Part shown: positions 20,638-28,315 of the stretch, piece by piece
Layout: every line of letters starts with the position of its first letter
Position numbering within the stretch: position 1 is the first letter of the stretch
Assembly: GCF_014207605.1 (NCBI RefSeq)
Contig: NZ_JACHHI010000004.1
Coordinates: 1-64,000 of the forward strand
From: Negativicoccus succinicivorans
GTDB lineage: Bacteria > Bacillota > Negativicutes > Veillonellales > Negativicoccaceae
Direction: 5' to 3'
DNA length: 64,000 nucleotides
The notes under the pieces: model-generated
What the model was told of the DNA's origin: nothing
Database searches by the model: none
The model's input: only the letters and a program-made list of their open reading frames with translations
Made by a program: the position numbers and the translations under genes

Positions 20638-21276
20638 ATGACCTTAAACAAATGTATCTTAATAGGTCTCTTGGGTTCATTCTTGATGTTTTTGGGAGAC
20701 ATGATTTTATATTATGATCCAAATGATTACGATGGCAAAGATACTATAAATAGCATTATTGGCATAATGAAAAATGTTAGCACAAAAAGATTATACCTTG
20801 GTGGTCTTTTAGGTCCAATATCTGCCTTTATATATAGTATTGGTTTTTTTCATATTGTTTTATCATGTCAAGAAAATTATTTAAGTCTTGCGTGCTTTGT
20901 ATTTTTAATAAATATTTTTGGCATGATACTGGGAGGCTCTTATCATATTCAATGTGCCTACTTAGGCCTTTTATCAAGATACGAAAACAAGGGAGCCTTT
21001 GATGAATTTTTAAAATTTTTAAAATTTCAAGCAAAAATGGTTTTTGGAACTATGGCTATAGCAAACATAGGAACAACATTGATAATTTTATTTGGATTCA
21101 CAGTATTTCCAATATGGCAAGCTCTATTTACACCTATATTTCTTTTGACTCTCACTCCTCTTGCCGGGAGATTGCCAAAGGGATTGCACATGATTATTCG
21201 CGGTGGTTGGTTTAACTTAATATATTTTATTTACTACCTAAGCTTATTGATAAACTATACTAATGTGAATTTATAA
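20638..21276 (+). CDS. Polytopic membrane protein of unknown function
   Basis: A 212-residue protein with about six hydrophobic segments and few charged residues. It begins with a membrane helix (CILIGLLGSFLMFLGDMILY) and has small polar loops. AAAAAGGAGTTAG precedes the ATG. I do not recognise the family with certainty. It follows a Fur-like box and precedes a methyltransferase by 47 bases, so it probably belongs to the iron-responsive cassette. It could be a permease or an integral enzyme. Confidence 0.75.
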   Translation: MTLNKCILIGLLGSFLMFLGDMILYYDPNDYDGKDTINSIIGIMKNVSTKRLYLGGLLGPISAFIYSIGFFHIVLSCQENYLSLACFVFLINIFGMILGGSYHIQCAYLGLLSRYENKGAFDEFLKFLKFQAKMVFGTMAIANIGTTLIILFGFTVFPIWQALFTPIFLLTLTPLAGRLPKGLHMIIRGGWFNLIYFIYYLSLLINYTNVNL

Positions 21277-21323
21277 GCTTATAAGGCAAAAGATTAAAAT
21301 TATTATTTACAGGAGAAATTTTT

Positions 21324-22148
21324 ATGAAACAATCAAATTTTATTGATAACAAGACAAAAGCTGACTACAAAAACTGGGTTCCTAAAAGATTGTTGAAGGC
21401 TAAGATTGCTGAAAGTATTGTATGTCTTATTTTATTCATCTTATTTGGTGCAAGTGACCTCATTCTTCAAGGAAGGCAAAGGACTATCTGGGGAATTATT
21501 TTGGGACTTGCAGCCTTGATACTTTTATTCTTTTCAATCATGCTTTCTCATATGTATCGAACTTTTGATTACAAGGGTAAGAGAAAACTCGCCAAAACTA
21601 TTATAGAAGGTGTCGCAGAGTATGTTGAGATACCGGATGGTGGAGTTGGACTTGATGTAGGATGTGGCAGCGGTGCACTTACCATAGCATGTGCAAAAAG
21701 AAATCCAAAAGCGACCATGGTGGGTTGTGACGTATGGAGCGGGGGATATAAGGGTGAATTTTCAAAGAAGCTCTGCCAGGACAATGCGAGGGCTGAGGGA
21801 GTAACAAATGTGAGCTTTGAAAATGGCAATGCGGTCAAGCTTCCATTTGAAGATGAGAGCTTCGATGTAGTGACTAGCAACTATGTTTATCACAATATAA
21901 TTGGACATAATAAACAGAAGCTTCTATTAGAAACTTTTCGCGTACTTAAAAAAGGCGGCGTTTTTGTTATACATGACTTGATAAAGAAATCAAATTATGG
22001 AAACATAGAAAAATTTATCGAAAAATTGAAAGCTGAAGGATACGAAGATATAAAACTAATTGACACGACCAATGGAATGTTTGTCGGACATAGAGAAGCT
22101 ATGTTTTTATGCCTTGCAGGTTCAACTTTGCTCATTGGGAGAAAATAA
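21324..22148 (+). CDS. Membrane-anchored SAM-dependent methyltransferase
   Basis: A 274-residue class I methyltransferase. Two hydrophobic helices lie near residues 28-75. The SAM-binding motif I is GLDVGCGSGALTIACAKRNP, motif II NGNAVKLPFEDESFDVV, and a later KGGVFVIHDL strand is present. The target is unknown; small-molecule or lipid substrates are typical of such fused helices. It is co-directional with the membrane protein before it and probably shares its Fur-controlled transcript. Confidence 0.82.
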   Translation: MKQSNFIDNKTKADYKNWVPKRLLKAKIAESIVCLILFILFGASDLILQGRQRTIWGIILGLAALILLFFSIMLSHMYRTFDYKGKRKLAKTIIEGVAEYVEIPDGGVGLDVGCGSGALTIACAKRNPKATMVGCDVWSGGYKGEFSKKLCQDNARAEGVTNVSFENGNAVKLPFEDESFDVVTSNYVYHNIIGHNKQKLLLETFRVLKKGGVFVIHDLIKKSNYGNIEKFIEKLKAEGYEDIKLIDTTNGMFVGHREAMFLCLAGSTLLIGRK

Positions 22149-22429
22149 AAATCTATATAATTACCGTAAAAAACTCTAGAAAATTAATAGAAGAAGCAGA
22201 TGATATAAGCAATGATAACCCGATGGCATACAATGAGATGTTCTCCCTTACCTTTCTTGCTCCATATATAGTAAGTAAGAAAAAATACTGGCGGAGGCCA
22301 TCCAGAAAATGATCCGTAGCATTCTTTATTTTATTTCAGGCAATAGAGAATGAACCCAGTTACAAGGATTATCTATAGATGTTAAATTTTGGGAATTGAG
22401 ATTAATTGAGTATCAATCGGAGGGGTGAA
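22149..22429 (+). other. Decayed coding stretch between methyltransferase and hydrolase
   Basis: One frame from about 22160 to 22312 is open and reads SRKLIEEADDISNDNPMAYN followed by EMFSLTFLAPYIVSKKKYW. It has no own start, because the frame enters from inside the methyltransferase gene. It looks like a piece of a lost gene that I cannot name. GGAGGGG before the hydrolase ATG lies at 22419-22425. Confidence 0.4.
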
Positions 22430-23368
22430 ATGAGCGTTGCATATAACATTGCATCGACAATAGTAAGACTTGCCGGTGTCAAAAAAGTGTTTTTAAAGAA
22501 CAAAGAAGAGATGCTTGAGTATGCAAAGGGAAAAAACTCAAAGACGGTATTTGATTTAGATAAGGCGAGGAAAAGAGCCGAGAGAAAAAATTACTATCTC
22601 ATTGTAAGAGACGTTATGGGATACAGGCTTATATCCTATCAAAAGAATGAGGGTACTACAGACGGAGCGGTGCTATATCTCTTCGGTGGAGGAATGATTA
22701 CACAACCGGACAAATTGGATTTTGCTTTGTCGGAAAGAATAATGGAACAAACCGGCAAAGATGTTTGGTTTTTATTCTATCCACTTTGCTCGGAAGATGT
22801 AAAGATAGATAAGACATACGAAGTTTCATTTGAAACCTATAGGCTGATGACAGAAAGTTATAAGGCGGAAAACATAAGTGTCCTGGGATTTTCATCAGGA
22901 GCTGCCCTGGCTCTTGGAATATTTTTGCACAACAATGCAATTGGAAGACCTGTTAAAATGCCCGGCAAAATAATTTCAGTATCACCGGGCGGCATACCCG
23001 ATGTAAATCTAAAAGAAAATAAAGAGATTTGGGCAAGAGTAAATGCACTTAATCACAAAGACATAATAATTGAACCTACATATTTTAAAACGGCAAGGGA
23101 AATTACAAAAGGCGATAAAGATCTGCCTGAATATATGCTTGACGGAACTGTGGGAGATTTTACCGACTTTCCGAAAACATATTTTTATTACGGCGAAAAT
23201 GAATGCCTCTATGCCTTTGCGGAGGAATTTAAAAAAGCAATGGAAAAATACAAAGCTCCATACGAAATCATTGTAGGTAAAGGAATGTGTCACTGCTATC
23301 CCTTGGCTAGATTTTTTAGGGAGGGCAGACAGGCCCAGGATGAAATTATTGAATTGTTAAAACAATAA
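22430..23368 (+). CDS. Alpha/beta-hydrolase (esterase-like)
   Basis: A 312-residue hydrolase. It has the oxyanion-hole motif YLFGGGMI near residue 85, the nucleophile elbow GFSSGAA near residue 158, an acidic residue in the YYGENE stretch and a probable catalytic histidine in GKGMCHCYP. A TTG 24 bases upstream is in frame, but the GGAGGGG five bases before ATG 22430 decides the start. The substrate is unknown. In iron cassettes such enzymes can cleave ester siderophores; that is inference only. Confidence 0.8.
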   Translation: MSVAYNIASTIVRLAGVKKVFLKNKEEMLEYAKGKNSKTVFDLDKARKRAERKNYYLIVRDVMGYRLISYQKNEGTTDGAVLYLFGGGMITQPDKLDFALSERIMEQTGKDVWFLFYPLCSEDVKIDKTYEVSFETYRLMTESYKAENISVLGFSSGAALALGIFLHNNAIGRPVKMPGKIISVSPGGIPDVNLKENKEIWARVNALNHKDIIIEPTYFKTAREITKGDKDLPEYMLDGTVGDFTDFPKTYFYYGENECLYAFAEEFKKAMEKYKAPYEIIVGKGMCHCYPLARFFREGRQAQDEIIELLKQ

Positions 23369-23371
23369 TTG

Positions 23372-23485
23372 AGAGGAAACATATAAACATACAGGGACGC
23401 ACACTGCTCGGGCAACAAACAGATCTCATCGTAAAAGCCGTACACAAAAGTAGCGATTTACGGCAAGGACCGTTGACCAAAGCGC
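23372..23485 (+). pseudogene. Haemagglutinin-repeat relic A
   Basis: The frame reads RGNI, then after a two-base insertion NIQGRTLLGQQTDLIVKAV. This is the same text as relic B (RGNINIQGSTLLGQR), which fits the repeat pattern of filamentous haemagglutinin exoproteins (FhaB/CdiA). The piece is more GC-rich than the hydrolase gene before it, so it is not part of that cassette. It ends where the att-flanking repeat begins (23488). Confidence 0.55.
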
Positions 23486-23559
23486 GGCAAAACGCTTATT
23501 TATGGCTCTTTGTGGTAAATTAGTAAGCTTAGAAAAAATAACAAAACCATGATTTAAAA

Positions 23560-23603
23560 CTCCGGAACTGGGTGCGCAGGTTCGATTCCTGCTAGGCGCA
23601 CCA
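23560..23603 (+). repeat. att-like repeat, copy 2 (inside the island)
   Basis: A 44-base copy of the tRNA-Arg 3' half with one change (AACTGGG for AACCGGG). It has no 5' half and cannot fold as a tRNA. Confidence 0.9.
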
Positions 23604-23611
23604 TAAAAATG

Positions 23612-23639
23612 AAAGTCTCGTGACCACGAGACTTTTTTT
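23612..23639 (+). terminator. Terminator copy after att copy 2
   Basis: AAAGTCTCGTG pairs with CACGAGACTTT, followed by T-run. The same terminator follows att copy 3 at 31040, where it was probably the native tRNA-Arg terminator. Confidence 0.85.
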
Positions 23640-23746
23640 GTATGTCAAAACGGGCGACGAAGCAACTGTATGACATGCTTATTAGACGTGACACATGATC
23701 AGGGAGTAATATATAATTACATGATACATACGCAAACATGGGTGCT

Positions 23747-23779
23747 ATGAAGTATTTAAAAGAACATATAAACGGATGA
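23747..23779 (+). pseudogene. Relic of the uvrB 5' end
   Basis: An ATG preceded by TGGGTGCT begins MKYLKEHING and then stops. The true uvrB at 31201 is preceded by GGGGGTACT and begins [10 protein letters not shown]. Only about ten codons are left and they have drifted, so this is an old copy of the chromosomal flank of an att site. Confidence 0.7.
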
Positions 23780-23788
23780 GTGATATTT

Positions 23789-24286
23789 ATGAAATGCTTT
23801 AAGAATGTCTTGAGTATAGGGGGGCTATGGGCTAGAAAAGCGTGGACGAAATGTTATTGGTGTGTATTTTTATTGCTTGCAGTCATGTTTTTCTTTCACT
23901 TAGTGGGGGGATTTGTTTATGGAAGAATAGAAAAAGATCTGGTAGAACAGCGTGTTAATTATTTGGAGCAAACAGGGGCTGGATTGGCTAAGGAGATAGG
24001 AGGTCAAAATGTTACATTCGGTAATGTGAAATCGCTACCGGCAATAATTGTTAATGTATATTTTGATATTCCGAGCAATCAAATTCATTTGGCGGAGATT
24101 TGCAAAAAAGTGACGGATGATGGGTGGCGCATTTCTTTTTGTGATACAAAGGGTCAAAAAATGAAGTTTTATAATGATGTTTTTGTCGTTGATTTTTGTT
24201 ATGAGGAAAAAAAGAAGAAAGGGATTATTGGGATAACATACAATGAAGTTTGGACAAAAATGATTTGGTTTCGTTATTGGGTTTAG
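23789..24286 (+). CDS. Small single-helix membrane protein, paralogue 1
   Basis: A 165-residue protein with a positively charged N-terminus, one membrane helix at about residues 23-45 (VFLLLAVMFFFHLVGGFVYG) and a soluble C-terminal part. It is a clear paralogue of 26206-26715: both share KNVL at the start, GGxVYG, a YLEQ motif, an LPAxxxxVxFD stretch and YNxxWTxMxW at the end. The family is not recognised. Beside haemagglutinin relics it may be an orphan immunity protein. Start ATG 23789 is chosen by the paralogue's N-terminus; a GTG at 23780 is possible. Confidence 0.65.
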   Translation: MKCFKNVLSIGGLWARKAWTKCYWCVFLLLAVMFFFHLVGGFVYGRIEKDLVEQRVNYLEQTGAGLAKEIGGQNVTFGNVKSLPAIIVNVYFDIPSNQIHLAEICKKVTDDGWRISFCDTKGQKMKFYNDVFVVDFCYEEKKKKGIIGITYNEVWTKMIWFRYWV

Positions 24287-24289
24287 TAA

Positions 24290-24490
24290 GTGTTGGGCAT
24301 TGGTATAATACCAGCTATTATGTATGTATTTATTTATTATGAATACTTTGGGTCAATTTATGAATTAAGACGTTGGGGAAATATTTTATTATTGAGCGTC
24401 TGTTTTGAAGGTTATTATCTGTTGTTGGCTACATGGTTTGGCGGAATATTGGAGACGTATATAAAAAGGTTCTCTGAGAAAAGGATATAA
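24290..24490 (+). pseudogene. Truncated membrane gene (3' part only)
   Basis: These 66 codons match the last third of the membrane protein at 27585-28139: AIMYVFIYYEYF against AIMYLFLISEYE, and WFGGILETYIKRFSEKRI against WWGGILEPYVKHFFEKRI. About 110 N-terminal residues are missing. The deletion joined the rest directly to the end of the preceding small gene, and two genes present in the other copy of the module are gone. Confidence 0.72.
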
Positions 24491-24595
24491 AAAAGCAAAA
24501 ATAAAGAACCGCAATAGACGTTGATCGAAACAATCGTTGAAACATATGTTATAAACCCGCATGTTGACGAAGATCATGCCGATGCGTATATAAAA

Positions 24596-24626
24596 AGATC
24601 TTAGATTGATTTCTAAGGTCTTTTTT
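24596..24626 (+). terminator. Terminator, module copy 1
   Basis: AGATCTTAGA pairs with TCTAAGGTCT (one G-T pair) and is followed by a T-run. Repeated at 28195-28225. Confidence 0.8.
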
Positions 24627-24716
24627 ATGCGCGCAAATTCCGCGGAAAAATATAAATCGGCATGCGAATGTATTTATTTTCCCCCAAAATCCCCCCCATA
24701 TTGTATGATGGGATAA

Positions 24717-24864
24717 ATAGCACTATCAAATAAGGATGTCGCCGGCGGCACAAACGCTACGGCTTTTGCGGATGGCGGTTTCCCCTTATGAAGTGAATAA
24801 TATTTTGAAAGAAGATTATCGAAAATATCACGGAACCGGCTTGGTTTCGAGGATAGGAGAGTGA
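24717..24864 (+). pseudogene. Gene-tail relic before the 334-codon gene, copy 1 (frameshifted)
   Basis: The frame starts as DVAGGTNATAFADGGFPL and then stops. After a one-base shift it goes on as NILKEDYRKYHGTGLVSRIG and ends at 24862-24864, five bases before the next ATG. In copy 2 (28316-28462) the frame is whole. It looks like the C-terminus of a lost protein, possibly a toxin tip, placed in front of its partner gene. Confidence 0.5.
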
Positions 24865-24869
24865 TCGGT

Positions 24870-25874
24870 ATGAGATTACTTACTCGCAGTGTAATTAAGC
24901 GGATATGCTTAGGCCTTATTGTCATACTCATGGGATTAGGCGTATGGAAATGTGTTCACATGTATCATGTAAAACAGTATAAATATAGTGGAACGATTAT
25001 TTCTGCAAATTCTACTATTGAAGAAGGAGAAGACGAAGATTGTTCTACGTTTACATTTATGAATCCAAACGATTTTAGAGACTATGTGCGGATAACAACG
25101 AACGATAAAACTTTTGTATCGGCACCGTCATTAGGGAAAAACGGAACTTTATTTATAGCAACTAAAGACAGTGATAACAATTTGTACTTGACAAAGTATG
25201 ATGCGGACTCGAAAAAAGACTCAATAAAAATAGGGAAAGCAGGTCGCGTCGGTTTATATAAAGCAGAAAGAGGACATTTAGTATGGCAAAAGTTAGAGGA
25301 CAAGACCACACTTTTGCATTGGATAGATGAAAAAAAGCAAGTGCAAACATCAAGTGTTAAAGATGAAATATCGAAAAGATTATTTGCAGGGGATCATTTT
25401 ATTGGTTGGGTAAACAAAAAAAATGATGTGTTCTACACTTCCGGAGAAAAAATCCATATAGACGGGTTTGATGTAGGAGCCCTGAATGAGTCGCAATTTT
25501 TAGTCCCACGAAAAGACGGCACCTATATTCTGGACAGAAAAGGACGAGTGGTTTCTAAATACAGTGATCATCCATATTGGGTATCGGCATCGGGAGAAGA
25601 TATAAATATTCTTTGCATGTATCCGAGGGGCTCCGGAGGGTATCAAGAGTTTTTTGATGATGAATGGACAATAAAAGACTGGATTCGTACCGACTATCGA
25701 CAATGTTATGTTCCGTTTCTGTATAATCGAAAGTTGGACGATGTGGTTAACTTACCTGAAAAAATTGAAGGAAGATGGCAGGCTTATTTTCGTTATCAAG
25801 ATATTGAATACAACAGAGAGAATTTGGAAAAATTAAAAGAGTTAATCGAAAACGATACAATGTGGAATGAGTAA
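24870..25874 (+). CDS. Membrane-anchored protein of unknown family, paralogue 1
   Basis: A 334-residue protein with one N-terminal membrane helix (residues 8-26, ICLGLIVILMGLGVWKCVHM) and an extracytoplasmic part rich in short beta strands and aromatic residues. Repeated strand patterns (GYLVWQ, IGWVNKK, TYILDRKG) suggest a beta-propeller-like fold, which is an impression. ATG 24870 is chosen over GTG 24861 because AGGAG at 24855 is well spaced only for the ATG. Its paralogue is at 28468: residues 1-43 and about the last 150 are nearly the same, while the middle differs. Candidate immunity protein. Confidence 0.7.
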   Translation: MRLLTRSVIKRICLGLIVILMGLGVWKCVHMYHVKQYKYSGTIISANSTIEEGEDEDCSTFTFMNPNDFRDYVRITTNDKTFVSAPSLGKNGTLFIATKDSDNNLYLTKYDADSKKDSIKIGKAGRVGLYKAERGHLVWQKLEDKTTLLHWIDEKKQVQTSSVKDEISKRLFAGDHFIGWVNKKNDVFYTSGEKIHIDGFDVGALNESQFLVPRKDGTYILDRKGRVVSKYSDHPYWVSASGEDINILCMYPRGSGGYQEFFDDEWTIKDWIRTDYRQCYVPFLYNRKLDDVVNLPEKIEGRWQAYFRYQDIEYNRENLEKLKELIENDTMWNE

Positions 25875-25890
25875 ACCGATATCCACCGAA

Positions 25891-25938
25891 AGAGGAAACA
25901 TAAACATACAGGGAAGCACCTTGCTTGGCCAGCGTTAA
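25891..25938 (+). pseudogene. Haemagglutinin-repeat relic B
   Basis: The frame reads RGNINIQGSTLLGQR and then stops. The pattern (N-x-I-x-I-x-G-S-x-L) is that of filamentous haemagglutinin/CdiA repeats, beta-helix strands of two-partner-secretion exoproteins. The same 23-base core occurs after the hydrolase (relic A) and after the second 331-codon gene (relic D). Confidence 0.65.
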
Positions 25939-26011
25939 ATGTGAATATGACGAGCAGTATAATTTAAGACGGTTCCTTCAAAGACGCGGTATTGAGCCGC
26001 AAATAGACTAG
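25934..26011 (+). pseudogene. Possible transposase relic
   Basis: One frame reads EYDEQYNLRRFLQRRGIEPQ and stops at 26011. The pattern Y-x-RFL-x-RRGIEP is like the catalytic-domain loop of IS5-type transposases. It is short and unsupported by terminal repeats, so it is only a suggestion. Confidence 0.25.
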
Positions 26012-26032
26012 GTAAATAGATGGGAGCTCTCT

Positions 26033-26209
26033 ATAGATAAGCGGCAGTTAGCATCTACGATTTGGGAATCCGCCAATCAGATGCGGTTCAAGTCCAAAAT
26101 AGAAGGGCATGGATATAAAGACTTTCTTTTAGGTTTTATTTTTTACAAGTATCTGTCGGAGAACGAAGAAAAGTGTTTAAAGACGAAAAAATTTCGAAAG
26201 TATCAATGA
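26033..26209 (+). pseudogene. hsdM: hsdM 5' relic (type I methyltransferase)
   Basis: The frame reads DKRQLASTIWESANQMRFKS, then KIEGHGYKDFLLGFIFYKYL and SENEEK. This is the well-known N-terminus of type I restriction-modification subunit M. Homology stops near 26172, and the frame ends at 26209 inside the start of the next gene. The catalytic NPPF domain is absent. It is a scar of a lost restriction system. Confidence 0.82.
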
Positions 26210-26715
26210 ATCCCATTAAGAATGTTTTGAAAACGGCTTTTCAACAGATACGGAAAATCTGTCTCAAATGGTATTGGTATATATTGGGAGCTGTGTTGTT
26301 TGCTTTCGTGGTTAATTTTTTTGGTGGCATTGTTTATGGAATTGTAAACAAAGACATCGTGGAAGAACGTACATATTATTTAGAGCAGAGGACCATAGGC
26401 TTAGCAGAGCCTTTTCATGGTCGGGCGACGTATTTTGGGCATGTTAATAAACTTCCCGCATTGTTTTTGACTGTATGTTTTGATGATGCTGATGAATTGT
26501 TTTTATTTGATTCTTTTCTGTCCGATTTACAAGAACAAGGATGGACTGTTTATTCTTGCAATGAGCGTTTGAGAACCGCAAGATTGTACAATGAAGAGTT
26601 TATTATCGATATTGACCATGTAGAAAACAAAAAACAGGTAATTATATCTATCGTTTATAATGATATTTGGACAAGAATGAAATGGTTGGAATATCTTTTT
26701 GTGCCTGGATATTAG
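26206..26715 (+). CDS. Small single-helix membrane protein, paralogue 2
   Basis: A 169-residue protein and paralogue of 23789-24286, with the same layout: a basic start, a membrane helix at about residues 24-47 (YILGAVLFAFVVNFFGGIVY) and a soluble C-terminal domain ending DIWTRMKWLEYLF. A GTG at 26173 is in frame, but that stretch belongs to the hsdM relic in another frame. The ATG at 26206 lines up with the paralogue's start, so it is chosen. Function unknown; possible orphan immunity protein. Confidence 0.65.
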   Translation: MNPIKNVLKTAFQQIRKICLKWYWYILGAVLFAFVVNFFGGIVYGIVNKDIVEERTYYLEQRTIGLAEPFHGRATYFGHVNKLPALFLTVCFDDADELFLFDSFLSDLQEQGWTVYSCNERLRTARLYNEEFIIDIDHVENKKQVIISIVYNDIWTRMKWLEYLFVPGY

Positions 26716-26776
26716 GAAATGTTGTCCTAAGCAGCACAGCGTATATCTAGAAAGAAGTTTTTTGAGGTAGGTTGAT

Positions 26777-27142
26777 ATGGTGATTATTGACGGTGGAAAA
26801 CTTCTTGTGACAACAGCGATAGTATGTTTAGTGGTTATGTTTTTTAAAGAATGGAGAAAAACAAAACAATGTGAAGAGGCGGTAATATGGTGGCGTTTAG
26901 GAGGAGGATCTTTTTTAATAGCAATGACGTTGGTGTTGTTTATTGAAAAGCCTACCTCTTTATCAGTCTTCATCATAACTTTTATTTTTGGATTTAGTTC
27001 TTGTGCAACGGGGTATGCAGCGCTGAAGGGATATCCTAATAGGTTTTTTAAAGGCAAGACAAAGGATGTTATGGGCTGGGTTTTAATACTAAACGGGATT
27101 TTTATAATTTTGTTAGTAAGTGCGATTTTTATTGTACGGTAA
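26777..27142 (+). CDS. Small membrane protein, four helices
   Basis: A 121-residue protein with about four membrane helices (KLLVTTAIVCLVVMFF, then FLIAMTLVLFI, VFIITFIFGFSSCATGYAAL and LILNGIFIILLVSAIFIV). GAGGTAGG lies about eight bases before the ATG. No family recognised. It has no counterpart in module copy 1, where a deletion removed this region. Confidence 0.6.
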   Translation: MVIIDGGKLLVTTAIVCLVVMFFKEWRKTKQCEEAVIWWRLGGGSFLIAMTLVLFIEKPTSLSVFIITFIFGFSSCATGYAALKGYPNRFFKGKTKDVMGWVLILNGIFIILLVSAIFIVR

Positions 27143-27149
27143 GTTTTAA

Positions 27150-27239
27150 CTACTTGCCGCACGAGACATCGGACTCACCACGGGACAAAACGTCGCCGAC
27201 ACGCACTACTACTGGCGACACAAGAACCGATCGGTAATA
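27150..27239 (+). pseudogene. Haemagglutinin-repeat relic C
   Basis: Directly after a stop codon the frame reads LLAARDIGLTTGQNVADTHY followed by YWRHKNRSV. This fits the ARDI-x-L-T-x-G pattern of CdiA/FhaB haemagglutinin repeats. It is GC-rich compared with both neighbours and runs in frame into the next ORF at 27240. Confidence 0.6.
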
Positions 27240-27575
27240 ATGTATTTATTTATTACTTCCGATCTTTCCACAAAACAAGTTACGGAAAATTTAACGCAAA
27301 AAAGTGGTGGAATATTTATCAATGATACCAAAGATCATGAGTATGCAATTAACGGAGCGCAAGTGATTGTAACCAGCCAAATTGTGGAGCGTGACGGACA
27401 GGAAAAATATTCATTTCTAATCACTTTTATGGATCTGATAGACTACAATAAAAACGTAGATGGAATGAATAAGGTAGGAGCTGTCTTAGGTGTGGAACCG
27501 ATTGCTTGGAAAGTATCTATTCCGATTGAAACAACAAAAGAGAAATTGAAATTTGCCGGAACATTGAGGCCGTAG
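27240..27575 (+). CDS. Unknown 111-residue protein, in frame with a haemagglutinin relic
   Basis: A soluble, mixed alpha/beta-looking protein (MYLFITSDLSTKQVTENLTQ, later NGAQVIVTSQIVERDGQEKY). No ribosome-binding site is obvious at ATG 27240. The frame is open back to 27150 through the GC-rich relic, so it could instead be the 3' part of a once longer gene fused to that repeat. No family recognised. Confidence 0.5.
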   Translation: MYLFITSDLSTKQVTENLTQKSGGIFINDTKDHEYAINGAQVIVTSQIVERDGQEKYSFLITFMDLIDYNKNVDGMNKVGAVLGVEPIAWKVSIPIETTKEKLKFAGTLRP

Positions 27576-27584
27576 GATTTGATT

Positions 27585-28139
27585 ATGATTACGATGAATA
27601 GAGTTATACGAATATTGCTGATAGCGGTTTCATTTGTGTTGATAGTGTATGTGTCATCTTGGTTGGACATACAAACTCCGCATGGCGGGATGAGCAATGA
27701 AGAAAATTTCATAATTATGCTTGCAATAGGATTAGGGTGGTTAGCGGCATTTCACTTTTTGGCATTTTCCAAAACACGGGGAAATAGAAAATATCGGCTT
27801 TATTCTTCTGTTTTTCTCTGGCTAATTATCATGATTGCATATTGGATAGTTATAACGATACAGTCTTCGTGGCTTTTGTTTATGCACGGACTGGCAATAG
27901 TATCGGCAATAATGTATTTATTTCTCATCTCTGAATACGAACGTTTTTGGCAAATTCATGAATTAAGCAATTGGGAACATGCATTTATCGCAAATTTATG
28001 TTTCTTTGGCTTCTTTTTATTAGTATCCGCATGGTGGGGCGGAATACTGGAGCCGTATGTAAAACATTTCTTTGAGAAAAGGATATTAAAAAAGCAAAAA
28101 CAAAGAACTTTGACAGACGCTGATCGAGATAATAACTGA
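27585..28139 (+). CDS. Five-helix membrane protein
   Basis: A 184-residue protein with about five membrane helices and a basic C-terminal tail (KRILKKQKQRTLTDADRD). GTAGGA at 27572-27577 is seven bases before ATG 27585; a TTG at 27579 also lies in frame. A 3' fragment of a paralogue remains at 24290-24490. Function unknown. Confidence 0.6.
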   Translation: MITMNRVIRILLIAVSFVLIVYVSSWLDIQTPHGGMSNEENFIIMLAIGLGWLAAFHFLAFSKTRGNRKYRLYSSVFLWLIIMIAYWIVITIQSSWLLFMHGLAIVSAIMYLFLISEYERFWQIHELSNWEHAFIANLCFFGFFLLVSAWWGGILEPYVKHFFEKRILKKQKQRTLTDADRDNN

Positions 28140-28194
28140 GACATGTACTATAACCCCGCATGCTGACGAAGCTCATACCGATGCGTAAATAAAA

Positions 28195-28225
28195 AGACCC
28201 TAGATTGATTTCTAAGGTCTTTTTT
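28195..28225 (+). terminator. Terminator, module copy 2
   Basis: AGACCCTAGA pairs with TCTAAGGTCT (one mismatch) and is followed by a T-run. Second copy of the hairpin at 24596. Confidence 0.75.
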
Positions 28226-28315
28226 ATGCGCGCAAACTCCGCGGAAAATATAAATCGGCATGCGAATGTATTTATTTTCCCCCAAAAATTCTCCCCATAT
28301 TGTATGATGGGGTAA

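Larger units (their letters stand above)
23488..23776. repeat. Long direct repeat: inner copy of the island-uvrB junction
   Basis: About 289 bases here repeat the island end and uvrB upstream region at 30916-31230: the island-side flank (AAAACGCTTATTTATGG...), the att copy, the GTCTCG hairpin terminator, and a diverged copy of the uvrB promoter region and first codons. Bases 23488-23603 align with 30916-31031 without gaps. After the terminator the two copies diverge more. Confidence 0.85.
24491..24869 (+). other. Intergenic stretch of module copy 1
   Basis: Besides the terminator, the stretch holds a gene-tail relic that ends a few bases before the next gene (separate entry). The rest is an AT-rich sequence repeated at 28140-28467. 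No promoter could be picked with confidence. Confidence 0.5.
24380..25911. repeat. Segmental duplication, copy 1
   Basis: From the end of the truncated membrane gene to the RGNINIQG relic, this stretch repeats 27985-29500. The intergenic part (about 24590-24870) and the two ends of the 334-codon gene are near identical. The middle of that gene has diverged strongly. Exact borders need an alignment. Confidence 0.8.

Noticed and set aside
23560-23603. Possible second tRNA-Arg
   Set aside because: Only the 3' half is present, with no acceptor 5' strand or D-arm. It is an att copy, as is 30988-31031.
24674-24931. Minus-strand frame with a partner in the other module copy (27985-28350)
   Set aside because: The likeness comes from the duplicated DNA. 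The plus strand has the coding relic and the next gene's start here.
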